Assembly (NCBI GenBank): GCA_024697655.1
Contig: JAILFI010000051.1
Location: 1 to 11,717, forward strand
From: Clostridiales bacterium
GTDB lineage: Bacteria; Bacillota_A; Clostridia; Peptostreptococcales; Anaerovoracaceae
Direction of reading: 5' to 3'
DNA: 11,717 nucleotides
Shown here: positions 5,220-11,717 of the stretch, in pieces
How the letters are laid out: every line of letters starts with the position of its first letter
How positions within the stretch are numbered: position 1 is the first letter of the stretch
Program-made: the position numbers and the translations under genes
Notes under the pieces: generated by a model
Databases searched by the model: none
What the model saw: the letters and a program-made list of their open reading frames with translations, nothing else
Told to the model about the DNA's origin: nothing

Positions 5220-7817
5220 ATGAAAAGCAACTTGAAAAGGGTCATGGTCATCTGCCTGTCAATGATGCTGGTATTCGCCTTAACAGATCTATCGATCTTT
5301 GCGGACGAAGTGGCATCACCTGCGGAGCAGACCGCGGCAGAGAGCTCCGTTGAGGAGACCGCGGCAGAGAGCCCTGTTGAGGAGACCGTGCCGGATGCCG
5401 TTCAGGAAGCACCCGTCGTTGATGAAGCAGTGGCTGAAGAAGCATCGGCTGTTGATGAAAACGATGGAGAGGATGCATCGCCGGAGGGAGAGACCGTAAC
5501 GGAAGCGGATCCTGCAGAAAAAGAGGCTGCGATTCCTGCGGTATCAGAAAACAATGCCGGAATCGAGCAGGAAGCGCTCCTTGCACAGCCGGCTGAGGAG
5601 GAGACTGAGCCTCAGAAGACAGAACTCGCGATCACCAATACGACCGGCATGTTCAAGGCGGTCTCCGCCTATCTGATCACGGAAAACGGGCAGGAGTATC
5701 TGGTGATGGCTCTGTCCGCCACCGGATACCATGAGCTTTGCATAGGGACCTATGAACAGGCAGTTGCGAACGGCGACGGCAGCGCGTCCGGCAATAATGC
5801 GTGGGTCCACGGCTATAAGAATGCGGAAGGCAAGTGGGAGTTCAAGATCCCGCTTGGCGCCGGGGAGTCTTATGTGCCCTGTGTTGCGGTTTCGGACAGC
5901 TATTACAAAGATTATCTGGCAGGCAGGAATACCCTTGCAAGAGCCTTCTACCCCAGACAGTTCACGATCGACAGAACTGCGAAAACACTGGTGACAGGCG
6001 ATTACGATGAAACAGCCGTTTTTACGGTCACCTCAAATGTGGCGGATTTTAAAGTCGATGGAGCTGCGAGCACCCATGTCGTAGGCGGTCCGAATTCCAA
6101 CAATTACAGTGTCGCACCGACGCTCGTGATGCAGGACGGCACCTATGATGCGGTCTCCTATCCGACCGTGAAAGGCGGTAAGATCGATTGGGGAGAAACA
6201 TCTCTTGATGGCGGCAAGTTCAGTATCCCGCTCCTGAATGCCCCGGGTCTGGAAGCATTCAAGGATAAAGAACCGATCGAGATGTGGTTCCATGTCTCGG
6301 AAGAGGCGCCCTATGAAGAAGCCGGTGAGGATATCGTCCGTACGGTCACCATTGACAAGTCGGCGAAGACCATCGTGATCGACGGGGAACCGCTCACGGA
6401 TCCTTCCGTGCAGCCGCCGGACGATCCGTCCGGTCCGGATCAGCCGGACACGCCGGATACCCCCTCTAAGCCTGACAAACCATCCAAGCCGGACAAGCCG
6501 TCCAAACCGGATAAACCATCCGGCGGCGGCACCAAGCCGGATCAGAAATACAGCGATGACAGTCATTCTTACGCGCCGAGTGTCAATGCCAGCACCACGC
6601 TGAAAGACGGTGTGTATACGCCGGATGCCTTCAGTTTTTCGGGCGGTACAGGCAAGGTAAGCATCAGCTGTTCCAAGATCACGGTAAGAGGCGGGCAGGC
6701 ATATGCGACGATCGTTTTCACCAGTTCCAAATTTGATCAGCTCCGGGCGGCCGGCAGCACCTACTACAAGCAGGGCGGCGGAAATTCGACATTTGTGATC
6801 CCGGTCAAACTTAATGCAAATAACACGATCATAGGCAGGACGACTGCGATGTCGCAGCCGCACTGGATCGAGTATACGATCTATATCGGCAAGGCAGAGT
6901 CCGCTGCAGATGCTGCAAAAGCGCAGGAAGCAAAGAAGGAGGCCGCTGAGGCCAAGCTCAAGATGAGTGACAAGGCGCCGACGATCATCGGGCTCAGGAC
7001 AAAGGACGGCGAGGAAGCCAAAAGCGAGACCTCGCACGCGAAGTATTTCAAGATCTTCGAATACGAGCAAGGGGTCAAACTCCTGTCCATTGATATCTCG
7101 CAGGATACCGAACTCCGGAAGGAATACACCGGGAATTCCGAAAAGGCTGTCGCGGAAAGCGGACAGGAAGAAACGGTTGAATATGACGATGAAGGCAATG
7201 CCATCGTAAAAACTTCCCATGAGTACACGGAAGCACTCTACAAGAACAATATCGTCAATTACCTGCTCGTTCCTGAAGATTTTGAAGTGCCGGCCGGACT
7301 GGAGAAAGAGTACATCATTGTAACGGTCCCCGCCGAAAAAACATTCCTGGCTTCTCCGGAAGCGATCGGGATGATGAAAGACCTCGGCTGCCTGGACGCG
7401 GTTTCGCTCCTCGGCATGGACGAGAAAGAGGTGAAAGAGGAATCGCTCAAAAATGCGCTGAAGAAGGAAACGGTCAAAACAGCCGGTGACCTCGAAAAAC
7501 CGGATTATCAGAAAGTTGTCAAGGACAAAACGGACCTTGCGATCCTGCCGGGCGATGTCCTTCCGGAAGAAATCAAGAAGGATGCGAAGGATAAGGATAA
7601 ACTGACGGAAGAAGCCAAGGATCTGCAGAAGAACCTTGAAAAGCTGGAAAGCCGCTTCACCACGCTGGATGTTCCTGTCATCATCGACCGGTCCGCGCAG
7701 GAAAAAGACGAACTGGCGCAGGCAGAATGGATCAAGGTCTACGGGGCTTTGTACGGCTGCGAAGAACAGGCAGACAAACTCTATGAAGAACTGGTAAAAA
7801 AGGCAGATAAAAAATGA
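5220..7817 (+). CDS. Secreted multidomain protein with beta-repeat domains and a lone substrate-binding-protein lobe; probable corrinoid capture
   Basis: The product is 865 residues. A Sec signal peptide spans 1-28 (KSNLKR, then a hydrophobic core, cleavage near IFA-DE) with no lipobox. An Ala/Glu-rich, probably disordered region (30-135) starts with a 9-residue tandem repeat. Two related beta-rich domains follow (about 136-262 and 264-392) and share endings TIDRTAKTLVTG and TIDKSAKTIVID. A Pro/Lys linker with three PSKPDK units (415-432) leads to a third, perhaps related domain (about 456-558, FSFSGGTGKVSISCSKITV), and an Ala/Lys coiled stretch (559-582). Residues about 605-858 match by eye the N-terminal lobe of the lipoprotein encoded next: KYFKIFEYEQG, LLVPEDFEVP, DVPVIIDRS, AEWIKVYGALYG. 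No LPXTG, C-terminal membrane segment or second lobe is seen. AGGGA (5211-5215) precedes the ATG. Being first behind the B12 riboswitch suggests corrinoid binding. The beta domains could be NEAT-like (heme/tetrapyrrole), but that is a weak call. Confidence 0.85.
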   Translation: MKSNLKRVMVICLSMMLVFALTDLSIFADEVASPAEQTAAESSVEETAAESPVEETVPDAVQEAPVVDEAVAEEASAVDENDGEDASPEGETVTEADPAEKEAAIPAVSENNAGIEQEALLAQPAEEETEPQKTELAITNTTGMFKAVSAYLITENGQEYLVMALSATGYHELCIGTYEQAVANGDGSASGNNAWVHGYKNAEGKWEFKIPLGAGESYVPCVAVSDSYYKDYLAGRNTLARAFYPRQFTIDRTAKTLVTGDYDETAVFTVTSNVADFKVDGAASTHVVGGPNSNNYSVAPTLVMQDGTYDAVSYPTVKGGKIDWGETSLDGGKFSIPLLNAPGLEAFKDKEPIEMWFHVSEEAPYEEAGEDIVRTVTIDKSAKTIVIDGEPLTDPSVQPPDDPSGPDQPDTPDTPSKPDKPSKPDKPSKPDKPSGGGTKPDQKYSDDSHSYAPSVNASTTLKDGVYTPDAFSFSGGTGKVSISCSKITVRGGQAYATIVFTSSKFDQLRAAGSTYYKQGGGNSTFVIPVKLNANNTIIGRTTAMSQPHWIEYTIYIGKAESAADAAKAQEAKKEAAEAKLKMSDKAPTIIGLRTKDGEEAKSETSHAKYFKIFEYEQGVKLLSIDISQDTELRKEYTGNSEKAVAESGQEETVEYDDEGNAIVKTSHEYTEALYKNNIVNYLLVPEDFEVPAGLEKEYIIVTVPAEKTFLASPEAIGMMKDLGCLDAVSLLGMDEKEVKEESLKNALKKETVKTAGDLEKPDYQKVVKDKTDLAILPGDVLPEEIKKDAKDKDKLTEEAKDLQKNLEKLESRFTTLDVPVIIDRSAQEKDELAQAEWIKVYGALYGCEEQADKLYEELVKKADKK
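5330..5383 (+). repeat. 27-bp tandem repeat, two copies, in the acidic region
   Basis: Units 5330-5356 and 5357-5383 differ only at the triplet before GTTGAGGA (TCC against CCT). They encode consecutive copies of TAAES-x-VEE. A decayed third unit may follow (GACCGTG). Such repeats expand and contract by slippage and sit in a probably disordered spacer. Confidence 0.85.
6462..6521 (+). repeat. 18-bp tandem repeat encoding PSKPDK units
   Basis: Three copies of PSKPDK plus a final PS (residues 415-434) are encoded by diverged 18-bp units. The preceding DQPDTPDTP is similar in character. This is a Pro-rich extended linker of the kind that spans cell wall, between the second and third beta-rich domains. 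Confidence 0.85.
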
Positions 7818-9007
7818 GTATGACAAAAAGAATCACCGCATTGCTGCTGGTGCTGCTGATGGCGCTGTGCTTCGGTCTGACGGGCTGCGGCACTGGGGAC
7901 GGAGACGATTCCGCGGATACGCAGGCATCTTCCGCAGAGACGCAGGCATCGTCAGAAGCGCCGGACATCAAAGGGCTGACGTTTGAATCAGAACTTGAAC
8001 GGGACTATGCGACCCAGTTCAATGTGTACCGCTATGAAGGCGGGTACAAGTACTTCCACATCGTGGACGGAGATGATTTCTTCCTGGTTCCCGAGGACGG
8101 GGAAGTGCCGGAGGATCTGCCGGAGGATGTGACCGTTCTGCAGGCGCCGGTAGAGAATATCTATCTGGCGGCGACGGCGCAGATGGCGCTGTTTCTCAGT
8201 ATGGACGGACAGGACAGCATCCGCATGACTTCTCTGAAACCGGACGGTTGGACATTCGATGAGCCGAAGCAGCTCATGGAAGCGGGGGACATCCTTTTCG
8301 CAGGTAAATACAGCGAACCGGACTACGAAATGCTGATCGACGAGGGCTGCGGACTGGCAATTGAGTCCACAATGATATATCATACTCCTCAGGTGCAGGA
8401 GATGATCGAGGAACTGGGGATCCCGGTCCTGGTCGACCGTTCCAGCTATGAGAGCAACCCGCTCGGCCGCATGGAATGGATCAAATTCTACGGAGAACTG
8501 ATCGGCAAAACGGAGGAGGCAAAGGCTTTCTTCGATGAGCAGAAGGCAAAGGTCGAAGAACTGGAAGGCTTTCAGAACACAGAGAAAACGGTCGCGTTCT
8601 TCTACATCTCGACGGATGGCAAAGCGATGGTCCGCAAAGGCAGCGACTATATCCCGACGATGATCGAGATGGCGGGTGCCAGATACATCTTCAGGGACTT
8701 CGACGATGGCTCCGGCAAGCAGACGATGCCGATGTCGATCGAGGCATTCTATGACACAGCAAAAGATGCGGATTACATTGTCTACAACGGATCCATCGAC
8801 AGCTCTGTCAAGACGATGGACGAGCTGATCGCGAAAGACCCGGTCATCAAGGAGATGAAGGCTGTCAAAGAAGGAAACTGCTGGCTGGCCGGCGGTGCCA
8901 TGTATCAGCGGACCGATATCGCCGGCGATATGATCATGGATTTCCACACCTTGTTCACGTCGGATGATCCGGAGGCGGGTCTTAAGTACATTACCAAACT
9001 CAAATAG
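7814..9007 (+). CDS. Lipoprotein substrate-binding protein of a corrinoid/siderophore-type ABC importer (BtuF/FepB class)
   Basis: The 397-residue product has a lipoprotein signal with lipobox LTGC (Cys25), a Gly/Asp/Ser-rich linker, and a binding-protein fold of the helical-backbone class. The N-terminal lobe spans about 65-215 (FFLVPEDGEVP, then a DILFAGKYSEPDYEMLIDEG region, IPVLVDRSSYE at 203-213), the linking helix about 216-245 (GRMEWIKFYGELIGKTEEAK), and the C-terminal lobe to 397 (VAFFYISTDGKAMVRKGSDY, MIEMAGARYIFRD). In Gram-positives such proteins are lipid-anchored outside the membrane and deliver ligand to the permease. Cobalamin is the likely ligand because of the upstream riboswitch and downstream cbiK; iron-siderophore or heme cannot be excluded from sequence alone. 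The ATG overlaps the previous stop (ATGA), so translation is probably coupled. A second ATG two codons in is an alternative start. Confidence 0.92.
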   Translation: MSMTKRITALLLVLLMALCFGLTGCGTGDGDDSADTQASSAETQASSEAPDIKGLTFESELERDYATQFNVYRYEGGYKYFHIVDGDDFFLVPEDGEVPEDLPEDVTVLQAPVENIYLAATAQMALFLSMDGQDSIRMTSLKPDGWTFDEPKQLMEAGDILFAGKYSEPDYEMLIDEGCGLAIESTMIYHTPQVQEMIEELGIPVLVDRSSYESNPLGRMEWIKFYGELIGKTEEAKAFFDEQKAKVEELEGFQNTEKTVAFFYISTDGKAMVRKGSDYIPTMIEMAGARYIFRDFDDGSGKQTMPMSIEAFYDTAKDADYIVYNGSIDSSVKTMDELIAKDPVIKEMKAVKEGNCWLAGGAMYQRTDIAGDMIMDFHTLFTSDDPEAGLKYITKLK

Positions 9008-9019
9008 TAAAGAAGTGTT

Positions 9020-10093
9020 ATGAGTCAGGGAAAAGAAATGCAGAATACCGGTGCCGCGGGAAGTTTCCGTCAGGAAAACTTCCGGCGGCGCAGCCGTTAT
9101 ATAACAGTCTTCGTGGCGCTGGCGATCGCGTTCTTTGTGATCATCATTATCAATATCAATTCGGGGAATGTCCATATTCCGATCTCGCGGATCCTCGACA
9201 TCCTGTTCACGAAGAGCGGGGATGCCAAAGAGGTGGATATCATCTGGACGATCCGGCTGCCGCGTATCCTGATGGCGGCCATGCTGGGCGGCGCCTTGAG
9301 CCTGTCCGGCTTTTTGCTGCAGACATTCTTTGAGAACCCGATCGCGGGTCCGTTCGTACTCGGTATTTCTTCCGGGGCGAAGATGGTCGTCGCGTTTGTG
9401 ATGATCTACAGCATGAGCCTCGGCTACAGCATGTCGTCCTACACGATGATCGGCGCAGCCTTCATCGGCTCGCTGATGTCCATTGGATTCATCCTGCTGG
9501 TCGCGCGGCGGATCAAAAACATGGCGGCACTGCTCGTCGCCGGCATCATGATCGGTTATATCTGTTCGGCGATCACGGACTTCATCGTCACGTTCGCGAG
9601 CGATTCCGACATCGTCAATCTGCACGGCTGGTCGCTGGGCAGTTTCTCCGGCATGAGCTGGGGCAACGTGCACATCACCGTTGTGGTGGTCGGTGTGACG
9701 CTGTTCCTGACGTTCCTCTGCTCCAAGCCCATCGGCGCCTATCAATTGGGCGAGGCCTATGCGCAGAGCATCGGTGTGAACATCAAGTTCTTCCGCATCG
9801 CCCTGATCCTGCTGTCGAGCATTTTCTCCGCGACAGTCACGGCGTTCGCGGGGCCGATTTCCTTCGTCGGCATTGCAGTGCCGTTCCTGATCAAAGGGGC
9901 GCTCGGCACATCCAAGCCGATCGTGGTCATCCCGGCGACGTTCGTTGGCGGCGGGGTGTTCTGTATGTTCTGCGACCTGATCGCGCGGCTTGCGTTCGCA
10001 CCGCTGGAACTCAACATCAGTACGGTGACATCGATCTTCGGTGCGCCGGTCGTCATTTACATGATGATCAACAGAAAGAGGAGGGCACAATGA
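9020..10093 (+). CDS. FecCD/BtuC-family ABC transporter permease
   Basis: This 357-residue polytopic membrane protein has family motifs in order: IRLPRILMAAMLGGALSLSG (78-97), LLQTFFENPIAGPFVLGISSGA (99-120), GWSLGSFSGMSW (203-214), LGEAYAQSIGVN (243-254, the cytoplasmic coupling region that contacts the ATPase), AGPISFVGIAVP (277-288), and a C-terminal IFGAPVVIYMM (339-349). Many hydrophobic segments start with residues 28-46, consistent with the ten helices of the family. One oddity is that the usual PHxxR after FVG is PFLIKG here (288-293). The start at 9020 lies 12 nt after the previous stop, with a modest AGAAGTG upstream; the end overlaps the ATPase start by 4 nt. In the family the permease forms a homodimer that passes the ligand through the membrane. 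Confidence 0.95.
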   Translation: MSQGKEMQNTGAAGSFRQENFRRRSRYITVFVALAIAFFVIIIININSGNVHIPISRILDILFTKSGDAKEVDIIWTIRLPRILMAAMLGGALSLSGFLLQTFFENPIAGPFVLGISSGAKMVVAFVMIYSMSLGYSMSSYTMIGAAFIGSLMSIGFILLVARRIKNMAALLVAGIMIGYICSAITDFIVTFASDSDIVNLHGWSLGSFSGMSWGNVHITVVVVGVTLFLTFLCSKPIGAYQLGEAYAQSIGVNIKFFRIALILLSSIFSATVTAFAGPISFVGIAVPFLIKGALGTSKPIVVIPATFVGGGVFCMFCDLIARLAFAPLELNISTVTSIFGAPVVIYMMINRKRRAQ

Positions 10094-11217
10094 GCGAGAA
10101 ATACTTCGAGCTGTCCAACCTCTCTGTTGGATATAATAAGAAAACGCTTATCCACGACATCTGTCTGGATATCAAAAAAGGCGAGATCGTGACGCTGATC
10201 GGGCCGAACGGCGCCGGCAAGTCGACGATCCTCAAGAGCATCACCAGGCAGCTCGAGATCATCGGCGGCCAGGTCCTGTTCGACAGCAAGGAGATCCGTT
10301 CGATTTCCTATAAAGATCTGTCGACCAGGATGGCGGTCGTGCTGACGGAGCGCCTGAAGACGGAACTTCTGACCTGTCACGACATCGTCGCGACAGGCCG
10401 TTACCCGTACACCGGACGGCTGGGCATCCTCTCCCACGAGGACGAGGAGAAAGTCGACGACGCGCTCCGGGCGGTCAACGCGCTTGATCTGGGGAGCAGC
10501 GATTTCAATGCCATCTCGGACGGCCAGAAACAGCGCATCCTGCTGGCCAGAGCGATTTGCCAGGAGCCGGAGATCATCATCCTCGATGAGCCGACTTCCT
10601 TCCTCGATATCCGCTACAAGCTGGAGCTGCTGAGCATCCTCGGACGGATGGCTAAGAAGAACGGCATCACCATCATCATGACGCTGCATGAGATCGACCT
10701 CGCGCAGAAGATCTCGGACAAGATCGTCTGCGTATCCGGCGATCATGTGACCCGGTACGGCACCCCGCAGGAGGTGTTCAAAGAGGAGATCATCAAGGAT
10801 CTGTACGGCATCGACAATGGCTTTTTCGACCCGATGTTCGGCTCGATCGAGCTGATGAAGCCTGCCGGAGAAACACCGGAAGTCTTTGTCATCAGCGCCG
10901 GCGGGACCGGGATCCCGGTATACCGCGAACTGCAGAAGACCAACACCCCGTTCGCAGCGGGCATCCTGTATGAGAACGACATGGACTATCAGCTGGCCAG
11001 ACTCCTCGCGTGCGAGGTGGTCGCGGAAGCGCCTTTCGAGGAGATCAGCGACAGGGCTTTTGAACGGGCGAAAGAACTGATTGGCAGCTGCGGCAGGGTG
11101 ATCAATGCAGGTCTTCCCATCGGGCCGCACAACCGGCGCATGCAGGAACTGCTCGATCTGGCAGAATCGCAGGGAAAACTGGAAACGCTGCCTGCGGAAG
11201 GGAATATGCATGAGTAA
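10090..11217 (+). CDS. ABC transporter ATPase (FecE/BtuD type) with C-terminal extra domain
   Basis: The 375-residue cytoplasmic ATPase powers the importer. Walker A is GPNGAGKST (38-46), signature ISDGQKQR (142-149), Walker B IIILDEP (162-168), D-loop SFLD (170-173), and switch His200 (TLHE). ATGRYPYTGRLG (101-112) is typical of the FecE class. Two features are unusual. The position usually holding the Q-loop glutamine reads VVLTERLK (83-90), and a domain of about 120 residues follows the nucleotide-binding part (about 255-375). That domain begins FVISAGGTGIPVYREL and contains PFAAGILYENDMDYQLARLL and VINAGLPIGPHNRRMQELL. It looks like a small alpha-beta fold with a glycine loop, but I cannot name it. 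GGAGGG precedes the ATG, which overlaps the permease stop (ATGA). The end overlaps cbiK by 8 nt. Confidence 0.94.
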   Translation: MSEKYFELSNLSVGYNKKTLIHDICLDIKKGEIVTLIGPNGAGKSTILKSITRQLEIIGGQVLFDSKEIRSISYKDLSTRMAVVLTERLKTELLTCHDIVATGRYPYTGRLGILSHEDEEKVDDALRAVNALDLGSSDFNAISDGQKQRILLARAICQEPEIIILDEPTSFLDIRYKLELLSILGRMAKKNGITIIMTLHEIDLAQKISDKIVCVSGDHVTRYGTPQEVFKEEIIKDLYGIDNGFFDPMFGSIELMKPAGETPEVFVISAGGTGIPVYRELQKTNTPFAAGILYENDMDYQLARLLACEVVAEAPFEEISDRAFERAKELIGSCGRVINAGLPIGPHNRRMQELLDLAESQGKLETLPAEGNMHE

Positions 11218-11717
11218 AAAAGCGATCCTGGTCGTCAGTTTCGGCACCAGTTATCAGGAAACAAGAGAAAGGACCATCGGCGCCATTGAGACTGCGGTCG
11301 GCGCCGCTTTTCCGGACTGGGAGGTGCGGCGCGCCTTCACGTCCGGTTTTATTATCAAAAAGATCCTGCGCGAGGAAGGCGTCCGGATCGATACCGTCGA
11401 AGAATCGCTCCGGCGGATGCTGGCGGACGGGATCAGTGAGGTGATCGTACAGCCGACGCACATGATGAACGGCGGAGAGTATGAGAAACTCGTTGAGCAG
11501 TGCCGCGCGGCGTGGGACCGGTTTGACGGGTTCAGTATCGGCGCCCCGCTGCTGATCGAACCTTTGGATTATGATGAACTGACCGCAGCGATCACGGCAG
11601 CGACAGCGGACTATGATGACGGGCGGACAGCGGTCTGCTTCATGGGACACGGGACTGCCGCGGAGTCGAACGGCGTCTATGCGGAACTGCAGAAAACCCT
11701 GCTGCGGGAAGGATTTG
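11210..11717 (+). CDS. cbiK: Sirohydrochlorin cobaltochelatase, anaerobic type (partial)
   Basis: The frame from ATG 11210 is open to the window edge, giving 169 codons of a protein whose family runs to about 260-270 residues. CbiK inserts Co2+ into sirohydrochlorin in the anaerobic (early-cobalt) cobalamin route. The N-terminus KKAILVVSFGTSYQETRE and the motifs RRAFTSGFIIKKILREEG (40-57), VIVQPTHMMNGGEYE (78-92) and FMGHGTAAESNGVY (144-157) are characteristic. H147 in MGHGT corresponds to the metal-binding and catalytic histidine of the family. The second expected metal-site histidine lies beyond the window. No signal peptide is seen, so this is a cytoplasmic form. The start lies inside the last codons of the ATPase gene (8-nt overlap, different frame), with GGAAGGGA upstream, so the two are co-translated. 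Confidence 0.95.
   Translation, partial: MSKKAILVVSFGTSYQETRERTIGAIETAVGAAFPDWEVRRAFTSGFIIKKILREEGVRIDTVEESLRRMLADGISEVIVQPTHMMNGGEYEKLVEQCRAAWDRFDGFSIGAPLLIEPLDYDELTAAITAATADYDDGRTAVCFMGHGTAAESNGVYAELQKTLLREGF

Noticed and set aside
5188..5223. An 11-codon frame (MKGFFTERGTK) whose stop overlaps the first operon ATG as ATGA.
   Set aside because: There is no Shine-Dalgarno before it and no regulatory codon pattern. It lies just after the terminator, and the overlap is probably chance.
6033..7826. A 597-codon minus-strand open frame opposite the secreted multidomain gene.
   Set aside because: The plus-strand frame has a signal peptide, repeats and similarity to its neighbour. The antisense product (Arg/Phe/Ile-rich) shows no recognisable domain and lacks its own promoter or Shine-Dalgarno.
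7988..10090. A 700-codon open frame on the minus strand opposite the lipoprotein and permease genes.
   Set aside because: It is opposite clear lipoprotein and permease genes, is rich in Arg/His/Asp with no family motif, and has the composition expected of an antisense shadow in GC-rich coding DNA.
10057..11247. A 396-codon minus-strand open frame opposite the ATPase.
   Set aside because: The plus strand encodes an ATPase with all main motifs; this is a shadow frame.

Overview
The window looks like chromosome from an anaerobic Gram-positive bacterium, most likely a moderately GC-rich member of the Clostridia (Lachnospiraceae or a relative). The grounds are the DUF1292 pair, the Lin0512-family gene, strong Shine-Dalgarno sites, sigma-A-type promoters, a secreted GH25 lysozyme, and a CbiK-type (anaerobic) cobaltochelatase behind a cobalamin riboswitch. 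The species assignment is inference.

Left part (1-3087, plus strand): the 3' end of a membrane-anchored D,D-carboxypeptidase-like gene, then a complete uvrC starting at TTG, then a promoter and two adjacent small acidic DUF1292 paralogues. A bidirectional terminator (about 3131-3177) separates these from a convergent minus-strand GH25 lysozyme (3181-4029). The lysozyme has no visible Shine-Dalgarno, and an extended -10 lies so close to its ATG that a leaderless mRNA is likely.

Middle (4030-4835): a promoter drives tRNA-Leu(CAG), followed by a 17-bp inverted-repeat terminator. Next comes a short antisense tRNA-T-arm-like and hairpin repeat that runs up to the stop codon of a minus-strand Lin0512-family gene.

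Right part (4836-11717, plus strand): a consensus-like promoter, a cobalamin riboswitch and an intrinsic terminator precede a tightly packed operon. Its genes are a large secreted protein with beta-rich repeat domains and a lone substrate-binding-protein lobe, a lipoprotein substrate-binding protein, a FecCD/BtuC-type permease, an ABC ATPase with an unusual C-terminal domain, and cbiK (cut by the window end). Gene ends overlap by 4 or 8 nt or are 12 nt apart, so translation is probably coupled. The likely purpose is B12-repressed capture and import of corrinoid, together with the start of anaerobic cobalamin synthesis.

The most interesting item is the first gene of this operon. Its C-terminal third aligns by eye with the N-terminal lobe of the substrate-binding protein encoded next to it and stops where the inter-lobe helix would end. 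This suggests a surface corrinoid-capture protein with half a binding protein.
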